A DNA stretch of 64,000 nucleotides from Aliikangiella sp. G2MR2-5 (GTDB taxonomy: Bacteria; Pseudomonadota; Gammaproteobacteria; Enterobacterales; Kangiellaceae), in assembly GCF_015687155.1 (NCBI RefSeq), contig NZ_JADPQF010000002.1, forward strand, positions 310,001-374,000, written 5' to 3'. How positions within the stretch are numbered: position 1 is the stretch's first letter; each line of letters starts with the position of its first letter. Shown piece by piece: positions 39,023-48,408 of the stretch. The notes under the pieces are model-generated. The model made no database searches and had not been told where the DNA came from. It saw nothing but the letters and a program-made list of their open reading frames with translations. The position numbers and the translations under genes were made by a program.

Positions 39023-41686
39023 TTAGAACGAAAGGTTAACTCCTAAAACAAATCTTCGGCCATTTTGGTAGATAGACATAAGACGAGCAGGGTCTCCATC
39101 ATAACGAACCACTTCTTCATCATTCAGATTGACAGCTTCAAATACAAGATCAACGTTTTCAGTTAAGTTATATGATGAGCTAAAGTCGATCTGTCCAAAC
39201 GATTCCGTCCAAAGTTCAGCACCAGTCCAATGTGGTCCATTAAACCATTCACTACGATAGTTGTACATCAAACGAGCACCGAAGTCGTCTGTCTCATAGA
39301 AAAAAGTAGTATTGAACATATGTTCTGATGCACCGGCAACTGATAGTCCAGCGTCATGCTCTGCATCGGTATAGGTATAGTTTGCCGCAAGACCAAAAGC
39401 TTCCCACTGCTGTTGGAAACCCAGTTCTATACCTTTAGTTGTTCCCCCCACCCCGTTGGAAGGCACAAATACTTCAACGTCGACATAGTCAGAAATTGTT
39501 TCATTATAAAACGCCTCGACATAACTGGTAGTATCTCGGTAACTTTCGATATCTTTGTAAAAGAAAGTAGCAGAAAAAATTGAAGCATCATCAAAGTACC
39601 ACTCATAGGAAATGTCAAACTGGTCTGCAATCGTTGGTTTAAGACCCGGATTACCAGCGACAGCAGTTGGCTCTGCGCCGTTCAGATTTCCTAGCGCAAC
39701 ACTCGGTGCCAAATCAGAAAAGTTCGGTCTCGCCATAACCCGGGCGGCGGCAAATCGAATGATCCGATCATCATCAAGATTATAGGCAAGATTAAAGCTA
39801 GGCAATATTTCTGAGTAGCTACGCTCTTCAGTAACCCATGCCAGATAAGATGGCGTTAGCCAATCTCGATCAACGGTATGGAATCCCCAGGAGTCACCGC
39901 TAAATTCATTGGAAGATGCAGATTGTTCTGTTTTCACCCAGCGAAGACCAACATTTCCACGAATATTATCTCCTTCAAAATTTCCTTTAACATAAGCAGC
40001 GGTAATTGTTTCATTGATGGCCCAGTTTTCTGCAAGGATATCACTGATTGCAAAATCAGCGTCGCCAGCAAAACCTAGGCGCATAAATGCATCTCGATCA
40101 CCTAATAACTGATTAACCACATTACCGGCGACTACATTACCCGCAATCGAAGCAGTTCCTACCGACTGGCCACAAAGATCTAGCGTAGGGCATTGTGCAA
40201 AAATATCCCACATATAAGCTGAATCAGGATCTGCAGAAGTACCTGGACCATGCCAACTGTATGCTTGACGTCCCTGGGTACGATCGTGGTCTCGTAATTT
40301 GATACCGGTTTCAATGGAAGTGAAATTATTCCATTCGACGTCAAAAACATAATCTAGCTGAGCATAAGTCTCTTCATCGGTTGTTGGTTTGTTACCACCC
40401 CAGGTCCAGTTTTGTCCCCACAACGCACCATTTGTCGGATCGACTCCGATATTAATGGTTGGAGTTCCTGACAAATCGAAAGAGTAGCCTGATTCGGACG
40501 GATCAACATTAGGAATAAAGCTCCATGAAGTTTCATTGTAAGTTCCGCCTTCAGCTTCCGTTGTTCCTATCTGAATATGTAAACGGGAGCCATCACCATC
40601 ATAGTTAATGTCCAAATCATACGAACTGGTTTCTGTACGCGACTCACGGTTAATAAAATCCCATTCGTAGGAACCATCAGCTGCGACGGTTGCCGCGAAG
40701 ATATTAATTCCTTCCATAGAAGTGTTTGTTAAGTCTGCCAAATCATTCTGCGGACGAATTAACAGGTTCTGATTCGAGTTATTCGCATCCATTTCTGAAT
40801 CGAGCAGGTTAAAAGTCACATCCAGACTATCTGTCGGTACAAACTGGGCGCTGGCAAAGATTGTTTGTCGCTCCCTGTTTTGTCGAAACAGTGGATTACC
40901 AATATCTTTAGGAGCACGATAGCCTTGAGGATGCAAGTCTTTGGATGTCCACCCCAGTACCTCCAGACCTTCTCGTTGCACAAAGCGATCTTGTTTGGTT
41001 ACTGAAAGAAGAAATCCGGCATTGCCCTCTGTGTTTTTCCAGGAATAAAGCGCATCGATTTGCGGATCAATATCACCCGAAGTATCTGAGTATTGTCCCT
41101 GAATACCAACATTTACTGAGTTGGCTTCTAATTCAAGCGGTCGACGAGTACGTAAAATTACAGTCCCGCCAATGGAACCTTCGTCAATATTAGCTTCTGG
41201 AGATTTATGAACTTCCAAGCCTTTAACCAGTGAAGAAGGCAGCAAGGTATAGTTAAAGCCGCGAGAAGGCTGATCAAGAATGAACCAGTCAGCAGTTCCC
41301 ACATTCTGACCATTAAGCAAACTTCTATTTTGTGTTGGATCAGAACCTCGAATAGTGATTTTTTCACCTTCTCCAAATTCTCTGCTTACCCCTACTCCGG
41401 TAATTCTGGATAATGACTCAGAAACATTTTTATCAGGAAACTTACCAATATCCTCGGCTGTAATCGCGTCTGAAACAGTATCAGCAAATCGCTTCATATT
41501 GATGTTGGCTTTAAGGCTACCGCGAATACCCCGGATCACCATTTTTTGCTCGGCTGGTTCACTTGCTTCTTTTTTATCTTTTTCGCTTTCTTGCTCTGCT
41601 GCATGCAGTGATACAGATATGCTGCCACTCAGTACCATAGCAATACTGGTAGCAAGCACCCGTCTTTTAAACTTTTGAGATGACAT
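39023..41686 (-). CDS. TonB-dependent receptor, probably for GlcNAc or chitooligosaccharides
   Basis: Outer-membrane gated barrel, 887 residues. A signal peptide ends SVSLHAA at about 29. The plug domain follows, with RGIRGSLKANINMKRFADTVSDAITAEDIGKFPDKNVSESLSRITGVG, the pattern of the large proteobacterial carbohydrate-receptor group (TIGR01782-like). It has IRGSDPTQNRSLLNGQ, a long barrel, and a C-terminal ..GVNLSF ending in Phe, as barrel proteins do. A NagR-type operator lies 126 bp upstream. The neighbours are all GlcNAc genes, so GlcNAc or chitobiose is the likely cargo. That is inference from context. Confidence 0.9.
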   Translation of the reverse strand: MSSQKFKRRVLATSIAMVLSGSISVSLHAAEQESEKDKKEASEPAEQKMVIRGIRGSLKANINMKRFADTVSDAITAEDIGKFPDKNVSESLSRITGVGVSREFGEGEKITIRGSDPTQNRSLLNGQNVGTADWFILDQPSRGFNYTLLPSSLVKGLEVHKSPEANIDEGSIGGTVILRTRRPLELEANSVNVGIQGQYSDTSGDIDPQIDALYSWKNTEGNAGFLLSVTKQDRFVQREGLEVLGWTSKDLHPQGYRAPKDIGNPLFRQNRERQTIFASAQFVPTDSLDVTFNLLDSEMDANNSNQNLLIRPQNDLADLTNTSMEGINIFAATVAADGSYEWDFINRESRTETSSYDLDINYDGDGSRLHIQIGTTEAEGGTYNETSWSFIPNVDPSESGYSFDLSGTPTINIGVDPTNGALWGQNWTWGGNKPTTDEETYAQLDYVFDVEWNNFTSIETGIKLRDHDRTQGRQAYSWHGPGTSADPDSAYMWDIFAQCPTLDLCGQSVGTASIAGNVVAGNVVNQLLGDRDAFMRLGFAGDADFAISDILAENWAINETITAAYVKGNFEGDNIRGNVGLRWVKTEQSASSNEFSGDSWGFHTVDRDWLTPSYLAWVTEERSYSEILPSFNLAYNLDDDRIIRFAAARVMARPNFSDLAPSVALGNLNGAEPTAVAGNPGLKPTIADQFDISYEWYFDDASIFSATFFYKDIESYRDTTSYVEAFYNETISDYVDVEVFVPSNGVGGTTKGIELGFQQQWEAFGLAANYTYTDAEHDAGLSVAGASEHMFNTTFFYETDDFGARLMYNYRSEWFNGPHWTGAELWTESFGQIDFSSSYNLTENVDLVFEAVNLNDEEVVRYDGDPARLMSIYQNGRRFVLGVNLSF

Positions 41687-41811
41687 CCTCTCCCCCTTTT
41701 CTCACTTGTCGCGTTAATGGTTACAACAATGTTTTGCTCTTAAGCTGCCTGGCCTTTACTACGACGGAAACACTCTTCAACCATCCATTCAATTTTCTTT
41801 TTTTCTCAAAT

Positions 41812-41825
41812 TGACAACGCTGTCA
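41812..41825. promoter_or_regulatory. Operator 2: NagR-type palindrome before the TonB receptor
   Basis: TGACAACGCTGTCA on the plus strand, a near-palindrome matching TGACARCGYTGTCA. On the minus strand a candidate -10, TACAAT (41831-41836), ends 5 bp before it, so the operator would cover the transcription start. The 252-bp gap 41687-41938 otherwise shows no gene. Confidence 0.8.
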
Positions 41826-41938
41826 TTTTGATTGTATAGACCATACACTGAATTGAGTTTTTATGCCAGAGAAAATTGTTAGTTTTTTGTACAAATGGAA
41901 ATTTTCACATTGATTTTCAAAAATTTTTACGCGCTTCT

Positions 41939-43108
41939 CTAAATTTTAAAAAACCATCGGCGGCTGAAAAGGAACAGTGCAAACAACCACTGTATGAGAA
42001 CAAGGGTTGCTATGCTAAGTAAATTACGGGCGTGTTCCGAAAACATCGAATAGATTCCGCCCATAATGCTATTTACCAAATATTGCCAGTCAAATAGACT
42101 ACTCATTAAATATAGGAGTACAGCGTTACAACCAATAATCGCAAAAAAGATACCAAGCTTTTTCCAATGCAGGATATCAAACATCGTATAAAAAAGTACA
42201 AATAGCAGGCCACTATATCCGATAGAGACCAAAGAGAAACTTCCAGTCCACAGAAATTTATTAACAGGATAAACCAGACCCCAGAAAAAGCCTGTAACAA
42301 TACAGAGTAAAGAAGCAATTGATATTATTCCAATTTGCTTTTTTTTGGCTTTAATCAAGCGAACCGTTTGTCCGACAATGGCACCGGCAATACCATTAAC
42401 GATCGCAGGAAAGTGTGACAATATGCCTTCAGGATCAGCCGACTGGTGTTGGTAGGTTGCACCCGGTAGAAAATTCTGATCAACCCAGCCATTCCATGAG
42501 TCCGATAGATTGAAATAGCCTATACCACCCGCAGGTGTTGGAACAAAACTTTGCAATAACCAATAACTTAATAAAATAGTGAATCCGAAAATAAACTGAA
42601 TTCGCAAATTAAAATGCCAGACAATCATTGCAGTAAAAAACCAGGCAACTCCTATTCGCATTAAGACACTTGCATAACGAATTTCCTGCAAGTTGGCAGG
42701 TATCCCCTGTCCCCATCCATGGTTATATAAAATCCCCAATATGCAGAGAATAAAAAGACGCTTAGTTGCTTTTAGATATAATGCTTGTCGCTGGCTTTGT
42801 GCAAAGGATGCAATTTGTCTGCGCGACAAGCCCAGAGTAACTCCAGATATAAAGATAAATAATGGGAAAATTAAGTCATAGAAGGTAAAGCCATGCCACT
42901 GACTATGCTCAAACTGAACGGCCAGATCTTGAAAAAACGACCAGCCAGTTAATACAAATAGTGAGACAAAAATTCGCTCAGCACCTAAAATCCATATCAT
43001 ATCGAAGCCGCGAAGCGCATCCAGAGACAAAAGCCTATCAGGATTAGATTCAGTGCTTTTCAATATTTCTGAATTTGACTCAACTTTAGTAGAATATTTT
43101 TCTTTCAT
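41939..43108 (-). CDS. nagX: NagX-like membrane protein (DUF5009, heparan-alpha-glucosaminide N-acetyltransferase-like)
   Basis: A 389-residue protein with about ten transmembrane helices after a cytoplasmic start with LLSLDALRGFDMIWILGAER. The family motifs FYDLIFPLFIFISGVTLGLS and LMRIGVAWFFTAMIV belong to the acyltransferase-like DUF5009 group, related to lysosomal HGSNAT. In Shewanella-type GlcNAc clusters the nagX protein occupies this place. It may act as an inner-membrane transporter or acetyltransferase for GlcNAc; neither role is firmly proved. Last gene of nagK-nagB-II-nagA-symporter-nagX. Confidence 0.85.
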   Translation of the reverse strand: MKEKYSTKVESNSEILKSTESNPDRLLSLDALRGFDMIWILGAERIFVSLFVLTGWSFFQDLAVQFEHSQWHGFTFYDLIFPLFIFISGVTLGLSRRQIASFAQSQRQALYLKATKRLFILCILGILYNHGWGQGIPANLQEIRYASVLMRIGVAWFFTAMIVWHFNLRIQFIFGFTILLSYWLLQSFVPTPAGGIGYFNLSDSWNGWVDQNFLPGATYQHQSADPEGILSHFPAIVNGIAGAIVGQTVRLIKAKKKQIGIISIASLLCIVTGFFWGLVYPVNKFLWTGSFSLVSIGYSGLLFVLFYTMFDILHWKKLGIFFAIIGCNAVLLYLMSSLFDWQYLVNSIMGGIYSMFSEHARNLLSIATLVLIQWLFALFLFSRRWFFKI

Positions 43109-43174
43109 AATAAAATTACAGGCGCCTTAGCGACGTCAATAATCCGATCTCTTCAGTTGGCGACGAGAAAAGAT

Positions 43175-44956
43175 CTATTCAAAAACTTTAACCTGGCTCG
43201 CCAAAACTTTTACGCTAACTAGCGAAATTGAAAAAATCCCAAGATACAGCAACATTTCATTCCAGTTTTGAAAAATCAAACTACCGGTAGCAAATAGGAT
43301 TGAGTAGGCCATAATCACCGCGGAAATCCATAGTACAAACAACTTCCATAATTTCTGGTTACTCTCATCATTTTTGACAAAGGGCTTCCAGTTTCCTGCA
43401 GGCTTTATTTTTTGATAAAAGGACTGTAAGACTTTGTCGTCTGTAGGCTGAGTCATAAAGGTTACAACTAACCAACAACTAATCGTAAATCCGATCGTAA
43501 AGATGAAGCCTTTCGGGTTTTCGATAATAGGCGCCCCCCAGGACGGATCCACCTGCTTAGCGAAGACAAAAGTAACTATAGCGTAGCCGATAAATGGAGC
43601 AATGGTACCAGCAATTTCTGTCCATGCATTTATTCGCCACCAATACCAACGCAGAATGAGAACTAATCCAAGCCCAGCGCCTGTTTGTAGTAAAAAATTC
43701 CAAACTGCAGCAATGGAGTTAATTTGTGATGTAACACCAAAGGCTACCAAGATCATCACTAACACTGAAATTCTTGAAGTTGTGACTAACTCTTTTTCAG
43801 TTGCTTCCGACTTAATGAAAGGTCGGTAAAAGTCATTGATTATATAGCTGGTCCCCCAATTAAGTTGTGACGCAGTGGTACTCATATAAGCTGCAAAAAA
43901 TGCCGCCAGTAGCAATCCTTTAAGACCAACTGGCAAAAAATCTTTCATTGCCATGACATAGCCTAACTTGGCTTCAGTACCTTGCAATTGCGGATATAGA
44001 ATGACACAACTTAGTGCAACTAAAATCCAGGGCCAGGGCCTGATACAGTAATGAGCAATCTGAAAATATAAATTTGCATAAACGGCATTCTTTTCGTCTT
44101 TGGCACTCATCATTCGCTGTACGACATACCCTCCGCCACCAGGTTCAGCGCCCGGATACCATGAGTTCCACCATGGCAATATCAGAAAAGCGAGAAAGCT
44201 GCCTAGTCCCACAGCTAAGACACCGCTGGCAGAAGTTTCACCATTAAAGCTTGGAAAAAAACTAAGCGTTTCTTCCGGGAGTGCAGCTTTTAGTCCGGCA
44301 ATACCACCGACTTGTTCTGAATTCACGACCATTACCGCCAGTACAATAGAACCTGTCATAGCGATAATAAACTGAACAAAGTCGGTATAAACAACCCCCA
44401 GTAAACCTGAAAATCCTGAGTAAACAAATACAATCAACATTGCACCTAATGTCCAGAAAAGTGCTTGCTGATCAGATATTCCAAAAAACACTTGAAGAAG
44501 CGACATCAAGGCAAGATTCACCCAACCAATAATCAGGGCGTTAACAAATACCCCCATGTAGATAGCTTTGAATCCTCGTAGGAATTTTGCTTCAGGGCCT
44601 GAGTAGCGGATATTAATAAGTTCTACATCGGTCAGTATCCCTGCTCGCCGCCAATATTTTGCAAAAAAGAAAGTAGTTAACATCCCGCCAGCCAGTAAAT
44701 TCCACCACATCCAGTTGCCAGCAATTCCTCCCTGCTTAACGAGTTCCGTGACCGCCAAGGGCGTATCTGCGGCAAAGGTTGTTGCCACCATGGAAGTTCC
44801 AGCAAGTACCCAGGGTAAACTTCGTCCTCCTAAAAAAAAGTCACTGGTACTCTTGGCTCTTTTACTGAAGTACAAACCAATACCGACGATAAGTGCGATA
44901 AATCCAAATATAATGAGATAGTCGGGCATCTCCAGTGCAATTGTTTCTTGATTCAT
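43175..44956 (-). CDS. Sodium:solute symporter, likely GlcNAc transporter
   Basis: SSS-family inner-membrane transporter with about 14 helices, 593 residues from the ATG at 44956, which has GGGAGA just upstream; a longer frame from 45028 would run into nagA. The motif STSDFFLGGRSLPWVLAGTSMVATTFAADTPL is typical of the SGLT/NIS branch, and LAAFFAAYMSTTASQLNWG holds the sodium-site Ser/Thr. Set between nagA and nagX, it is probably the route for GlcNAc or chitobiose across the inner membrane. It is unlike the MFS NagP or the PTS NagE, neither of which is present here. Confidence 0.9.
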   Translation of the reverse strand: MNQETIALEMPDYLIIFGFIALIVGIGLYFSKRAKSTSDFFLGGRSLPWVLAGTSMVATTFAADTPLAVTELVKQGGIAGNWMWWNLLAGGMLTTFFFAKYWRRAGILTDVELINIRYSGPEAKFLRGFKAIYMGVFVNALIIGWVNLALMSLLQVFFGISDQQALFWTLGAMLIVFVYSGFSGLLGVVYTDFVQFIIAMTGSIVLAVMVVNSEQVGGIAGLKAALPEETLSFFPSFNGETSASGVLAVGLGSFLAFLILPWWNSWYPGAEPGGGGYVVQRMMSAKDEKNAVYANLYFQIAHYCIRPWPWILVALSCVILYPQLQGTEAKLGYVMAMKDFLPVGLKGLLLAAFFAAYMSTTASQLNWGTSYIINDFYRPFIKSEATEKELVTTSRISVLVMILVAFGVTSQINSIAAVWNFLLQTGAGLGLVLILRWYWWRINAWTEIAGTIAPFIGYAIVTFVFAKQVDPSWGAPIIENPKGFIFTIGFTISCWLVVTFMTQPTDDKVLQSFYQKIKPAGNWKPFVKNDESNQKLWKLFVLWISAVIMAYSILFATGSLIFQNWNEMLLYLGIFSISLVSVKVLASQVKVFE

Positions 44957-44988
44957 CTTCTCTCCCAAAGTTTTTATATTTATCGTTA

Positions 44989-46119
44989 TTAATTCTTTCG
45001 CTGGTAAGCCAAAACACCTTCGACCCATGAAGCTATCACGTTACCGTTTGCTTCGAGCAGTACCATACTGGCCTTTTTCCCGGGCGACAAGGTTCCCAGA
45101 GTCTTTTCCATTGATAAAAAATGAGCAACATTTTTAGAGGCAAGATTGAGAGCCTGCGTTTTGTCAATCATCAACATATTCTGTGCATTGATAACCGCGT
45201 TAGCCATATCTAACGCGGAGCCAGCTAAACGTCCTCGGGGATCCGTTAATTGGCTTCCTGTTCGTGTAATAGTTTCCCCCAACAATTCAAAGCTCTGTTC
45301 ATCAGTACCCACGACAGACATAGCATCGGTCACGAGAGTCATATTTGGGTTAGCATTTAGTGCAAGTTTCGCCACAGCAGGATGAACATGAATACCATCC
45401 ATGATGAGTCCATAGTAGCTTTTCAGGTTGGTCAGTGCAGCTCCAACCATTCCGGGTTCTCTTGAAGTCAAAGGCGACATGGCATTAAACAGATGAGTAA
45501 ACCCACTAGCGCCAGCAGCTAGCGCGCCAACGACCCCACTATAACTGGCGTTGCTATGCCCCAAACTTACAATGACATTTTTTTCGGTTAGCTGTTCGAT
45601 GATATCTACATCGACTTGTTCCGGGGCAAGCGTCACTATTACTCGACCTAACTCTTCTCTACAAAACAGATCGATTTCGCGCTGGCTGATTGGCCGTATA
45701 AAACGTTCACTATGAACGCCTTTTTTTTCTAGAGATAAATGTGGCCCTTCAAAATGTACACCAAGAATATTATTAATATTTCCTCTACGCGCCGCAGCAA
45801 CAGCGCTGGCGGCTAGCTCCATTTTTGAATATTCATCGGTTATCAAGGTTGGAAAAATGCCAGTACTGCCAAAGCGAACATGTGCTTGTGATATCGCTAT
45901 TAGTGAGTCTAAAGTTGGCTTTTCATTAAACAGCACACCGCCTCCGCCATTTACCTGCCAGTCAATAAATCCAGCGGTTAATAATCCTTTGTGTGATACT
46001 TCACTTTCAGGGATCGATTCAAAATAACTAACTAGACCATTGTTAATATCAACGCGCTGAGGACCTAATATTTTTTCGCCGTCAAAAAAAGCGCTTACGG
46101 CAAGACTAAAAGAATTCAT
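44989..46119 (-). CDS. nagA: N-acetylglucosamine-6-phosphate deacetylase
   Basis: Removes acetate from GlcNAc-6-P to give GlcN-6-P. The 376-residue amidohydrolase has FIDWQVNGGGGVLFNEKP, the metal Glu in GVHFEGPHLS, His in LGHSNASYSG, THLFNAMSPLTSREPG, IMDGIHVHP and the catalytic Asp in LVTDAMSVVGT. The first binding motif lacks the HxH histidines, as usual for NagA of this type. It starts at the nagB-II stop (TAATG overlap), so the two are coupled. Confidence 0.96.
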   Translation of the reverse strand: MNSFSLAVSAFFDGEKILGPQRVDINNGLVSYFESIPESEVSHKGLLTAGFIDWQVNGGGGVLFNEKPTLDSLIAISQAHVRFGSTGIFPTLITDEYSKMELAASAVAAARRGNINNILGVHFEGPHLSLEKKGVHSERFIRPISQREIDLFCREELGRVIVTLAPEQVDVDIIEQLTEKNVIVSLGHSNASYSGVVGALAAGASGFTHLFNAMSPLTSREPGMVGAALTNLKSYYGLIMDGIHVHPAVAKLALNANPNMTLVTDAMSVVGTDEQSFELLGETITRTGSQLTDPRGRLAGSALDMANAVINAQNMLMIDKTQALNLASKNVAHFLSMEKTLGTLSPGKKASMVLLEANGNVIASWVEGVLAYQRKN

Positions 46120-47159
46120 TATAAGGTCTCTGTAACTTTAAGCAGTCCACATGGATTATCTGGATCGAGCCCGCGTGCGATGGCAATTTTTTCGATATCC
46201 AGATAGAAGCGTTGAAGCAAAACCAACGGCGCAATACGAGGATGAACATTGTTGTTCTGGTGTAAATGAATAGGCTCAGCACCTCGCTTTTTAATTTCTT
46301 CGATAATTTTACGATGAGCACTATGCGACTCATCATCTACCTGTAACTCGAGAACTTTCAGTTGTGATTCGACTAATGTTACCGGGCCATGAAGAAATTC
46401 AGCACTACTGAAGGCCTCTGCATGAATCGATAAAACTTCTTTAAGCTTTAACGCAACTTCTTTGCTCACTGCATAACCCAAGCCTCTTCCTAGAACAACA
46501 AGATTATTCACGCCTTTCAAATCCTCAATGATCAATTGAGGAGCTTGGTTAACTGCTGCGGTTAGTGCGTCTGGGATCTGTTTTAACGCATCAGTCAGGA
46601 CAAGATCCTGTCGCCAGTAAGCAACAAGTTGCAAAATCGCACTTAAAGTTGCCAGATAACTTTTGGTTGCGGCTACTGATTGTTCTTTTCCTACTTTAAG
46701 AGGTACAACAAAATCAACAATGTCTGCTAAAGGAGCAGACTCGTCATTAAGTAGAGCGATACAAAATGCACCACTATTTTTAGCCTGTTGAGCTTGTTGC
46801 AAAATGTCTGGGCTGCGTCCCGACTGGGAAATAACAATAACAAGAGTCGAGTCCAGTTTTAATCTCCGGTTGTAGATAGTGGCAACCGAAGGGGCCGCCG
46901 CAAAAGTTGGTAATCCTATCTCTATTTCAATTAAATACTTAGCAAAAACGCCGGCATGATCTGATGAACCTCTCCCAACCAGCATAACTGCATGCGGAGA
47001 AAACTCTCGTAATGAGCTGGCAAGTGATTGCATTAATTTTTCGTTACTATGAAGTTGCTCGGAAATTTTTATTCCTGCTTCAGACGCTTCTTTTTGCATT
47101 AAGCTAGTAAAGCCATCACTTTCTTTCATTGTTGTAACTTTGGAAACCATTTCTTTCAT
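46119..47159 (-). CDS. nagB-II: Glucosamine-6-phosphate deaminase, SIS-domain type (NagB-II)
   Basis: Deaminates and isomerises GlcN-6-P to fructose-6-P. The 346 residues hold two SIS domains: AVMLVGRGSSDHAGVFAKYLIE, VIVISQSGRSPDILQ and SVAATKSYLATL in the first, and VVLGRGLGYAVSKEVALKLKEV with EFLHGPVTLV in the second. This is the GlmS-like isomerase half without a glutaminase. NagB-II replaces the unrelated classical NagB in Shewanella and many marine gammaproteobacteria. No classical nagB is present in the window. Confidence 0.92.
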   Translation of the reverse strand: MKEMVSKVTTMKESDGFTSLMQKEASEAGIKISEQLHSNEKLMQSLASSLREFSPHAVMLVGRGSSDHAGVFAKYLIEIEIGLPTFAAAPSVATIYNRRLKLDSTLVIVISQSGRSPDILQQAQQAKNSGAFCIALLNDESAPLADIVDFVVPLKVGKEQSVAATKSYLATLSAILQLVAYWRQDLVLTDALKQIPDALTAAVNQAPQLIIEDLKGVNNLVVLGRGLGYAVSKEVALKLKEVLSIHAEAFSSAEFLHGPVTLVESQLKVLELQVDDESHSAHRKIIEEIKKRGAEPIHLHQNNNVHPRIAPLVLLQRFYLDIEKIAIARGLDPDNPCGLLKVTETL

Positions 47160-47286
47160 CTCATTGATAAAATATTTTCAGAGTAAGCGATTAAGAGACT
47201 ACTACAACGACCACTGCGCTCTATCTATTAAGTATTTATTTGCCTAAATATATTTTTAACTAAATTTATTTCCTAACTAAATCTAT

Positions 47287-48207
47287 CTAGCTCGCCACCT
47301 TTGATGTCCCAGATATAGGCGCTTGCTGTTGGCGAGCAAAAAGTACCGCACCAGTCTCAGGTTGAGCGATAGGCTCAACAAACTGTTCACTTAAGTAGTC
47401 AGGTAGTCGACTTAATACCAGAGGAGCCAGGCCACCAATCATACTTAGACGTTTCGGAGATTTTGATAAAATACTTCTTGTCATTCTGGAAATATAATCT
47501 ATGCCCTGATTAACAATTGCGTTTGCAGTTAAGTCTCCTTCATCCGCTGCATTAAAGATGACTTTTGCAAGCTTGGCGTACTGCCTGGAACTACGTCCTG
47601 CAACCTTTTCAGACAAAGTCAGGGCTTCATCCACTTGATAAAAACTTTTAACTGAGTCACTCAGTATGGATGAATCTTTAAATCCATCAAGAACCTGTAA
47701 TGTGTGACGAATTGCTTCCAGCCCCATCCATGCACCGCTGGCAATATCGCCGATCGGAAATCCGTGTCCACCAAAGGTAAGTTTCTGCTGACCAACACTG
47801 ACAAATCCACAGGATCCTGTGCCAACGATAATTACCGCGCCATCGTCTCCACCATGAGCTCCAAGGCTGGCAATATCTAAATCTGTCGTCAGGTGCATCT
47901 GTTTGAAAGGATGCTGCCATGACTGCACTTGTTGATAAAGAGCAGGAAGGTTAACACCGGCCAGTCCGATTCCGGCAATCAATTGAGCAATATGTTTTTC
48001 ACCCAAATTCGCATCGTTAAGAGCAAGATGAGTGGCAGCGAGTATCGAGTCCAGACTCTTTTGAAAACCGTGTAAAGGGTTAGCAGGACCACTTACACCC
48101 GTGCCAAGTACTCGATCCTGATCATCAGAAATAATGGCTCGGCACTTACTTCCCCCACCATCGATTCCCAGGTACAAGTTATTTTCCTTTTCTAAATCTG
48201 ACACCAC
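47287..48207 (-). CDS. nagK: N-acetylglucosamine kinase (BadF/BadG ATPase family)
   Basis: Phosphorylates GlcNAc with ATP after import by the non-PTS transporter. The 306 residues include YLGIDGGGSKCRAII (phosphate 1), LTTDLDIASLGAHGGDDGAVIIVGTGS (phosphate 2) and LSMIGGLAPL (adenosine). The start is a GTG at 48207 behind GAGGA, 6 bp upstream, with a second in-frame GTG next to it. First gene of the nag operon, downstream of operator 3; the 127-bp gap to nagB-II has no terminator. Confidence 0.93.
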   Translation of the reverse strand: MVSDLEKENNLYLGIDGGGSKCRAIISDDQDRVLGTGVSGPANPLHGFQKSLDSILAATHLALNDANLGEKHIAQLIAGIGLAGVNLPALYQQVQSWQHPFKQMHLTTDLDIASLGAHGGDDGAVIIVGTGSCGFVSVGQQKLTFGGHGFPIGDIASGAWMGLEAIRHTLQVLDGFKDSSILSDSVKSFYQVDEALTLSEKVAGRSSRQYAKLAKVIFNAADEGDLTANAIVNQGIDYISRMTRSILSKSPKRLSMIGGLAPLVLSRLPDYLSEQFVEPIAQPETGAVLFARQQQAPISGTSKVAS

Positions 48208-48285
48208 AACCAGTCCTCAATCGGTTATAAACCCTGACCCTTTACATAAACCTTACTTCATCGCTTCTAATTAAAGCTTACCTTA

Positions 48286-48305
48286 AAATGACAGCGCTGT
48301 CATTT
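48286..48305. promoter_or_regulatory. Operator 3: NagR-type palindrome before nagK
   Basis: AAATGACAGCGCTGTCATTT, a perfect 20-bp palindrome, the best of the four copies. It lies about 80 bp upstream of the nagK GTG, between the hexosaminidase stop and nagK. A GTCC-GAAA-GGAC mini-hairpin lies further upstream on the minus strand (near 48330), too short to call a terminator. Confidence 0.85.
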
Positions 48306-48408
48306 GTTAATTTATATTTTTTTGTAAAGTCCTTTCGGACACAATTGAAAAGCATGGGCATTTCTTCGAATGCACGTAGGTCTATCTGAATACTTTTAAC
48401 GATTCAAA

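Noticed and set aside
44957-45028. N-terminal extension of the sodium symporter
   Set aside because: It would overlap nagA and adds 24 residues unlike the family; the ATG at 44956 has GGGAGA upstream.
46119-47159. Full GlmS amidotransferase
   Set aside because: Only the two SIS domains are present; the glutaminase half is absent and the position next to nagA and nagK fits NagB-II.
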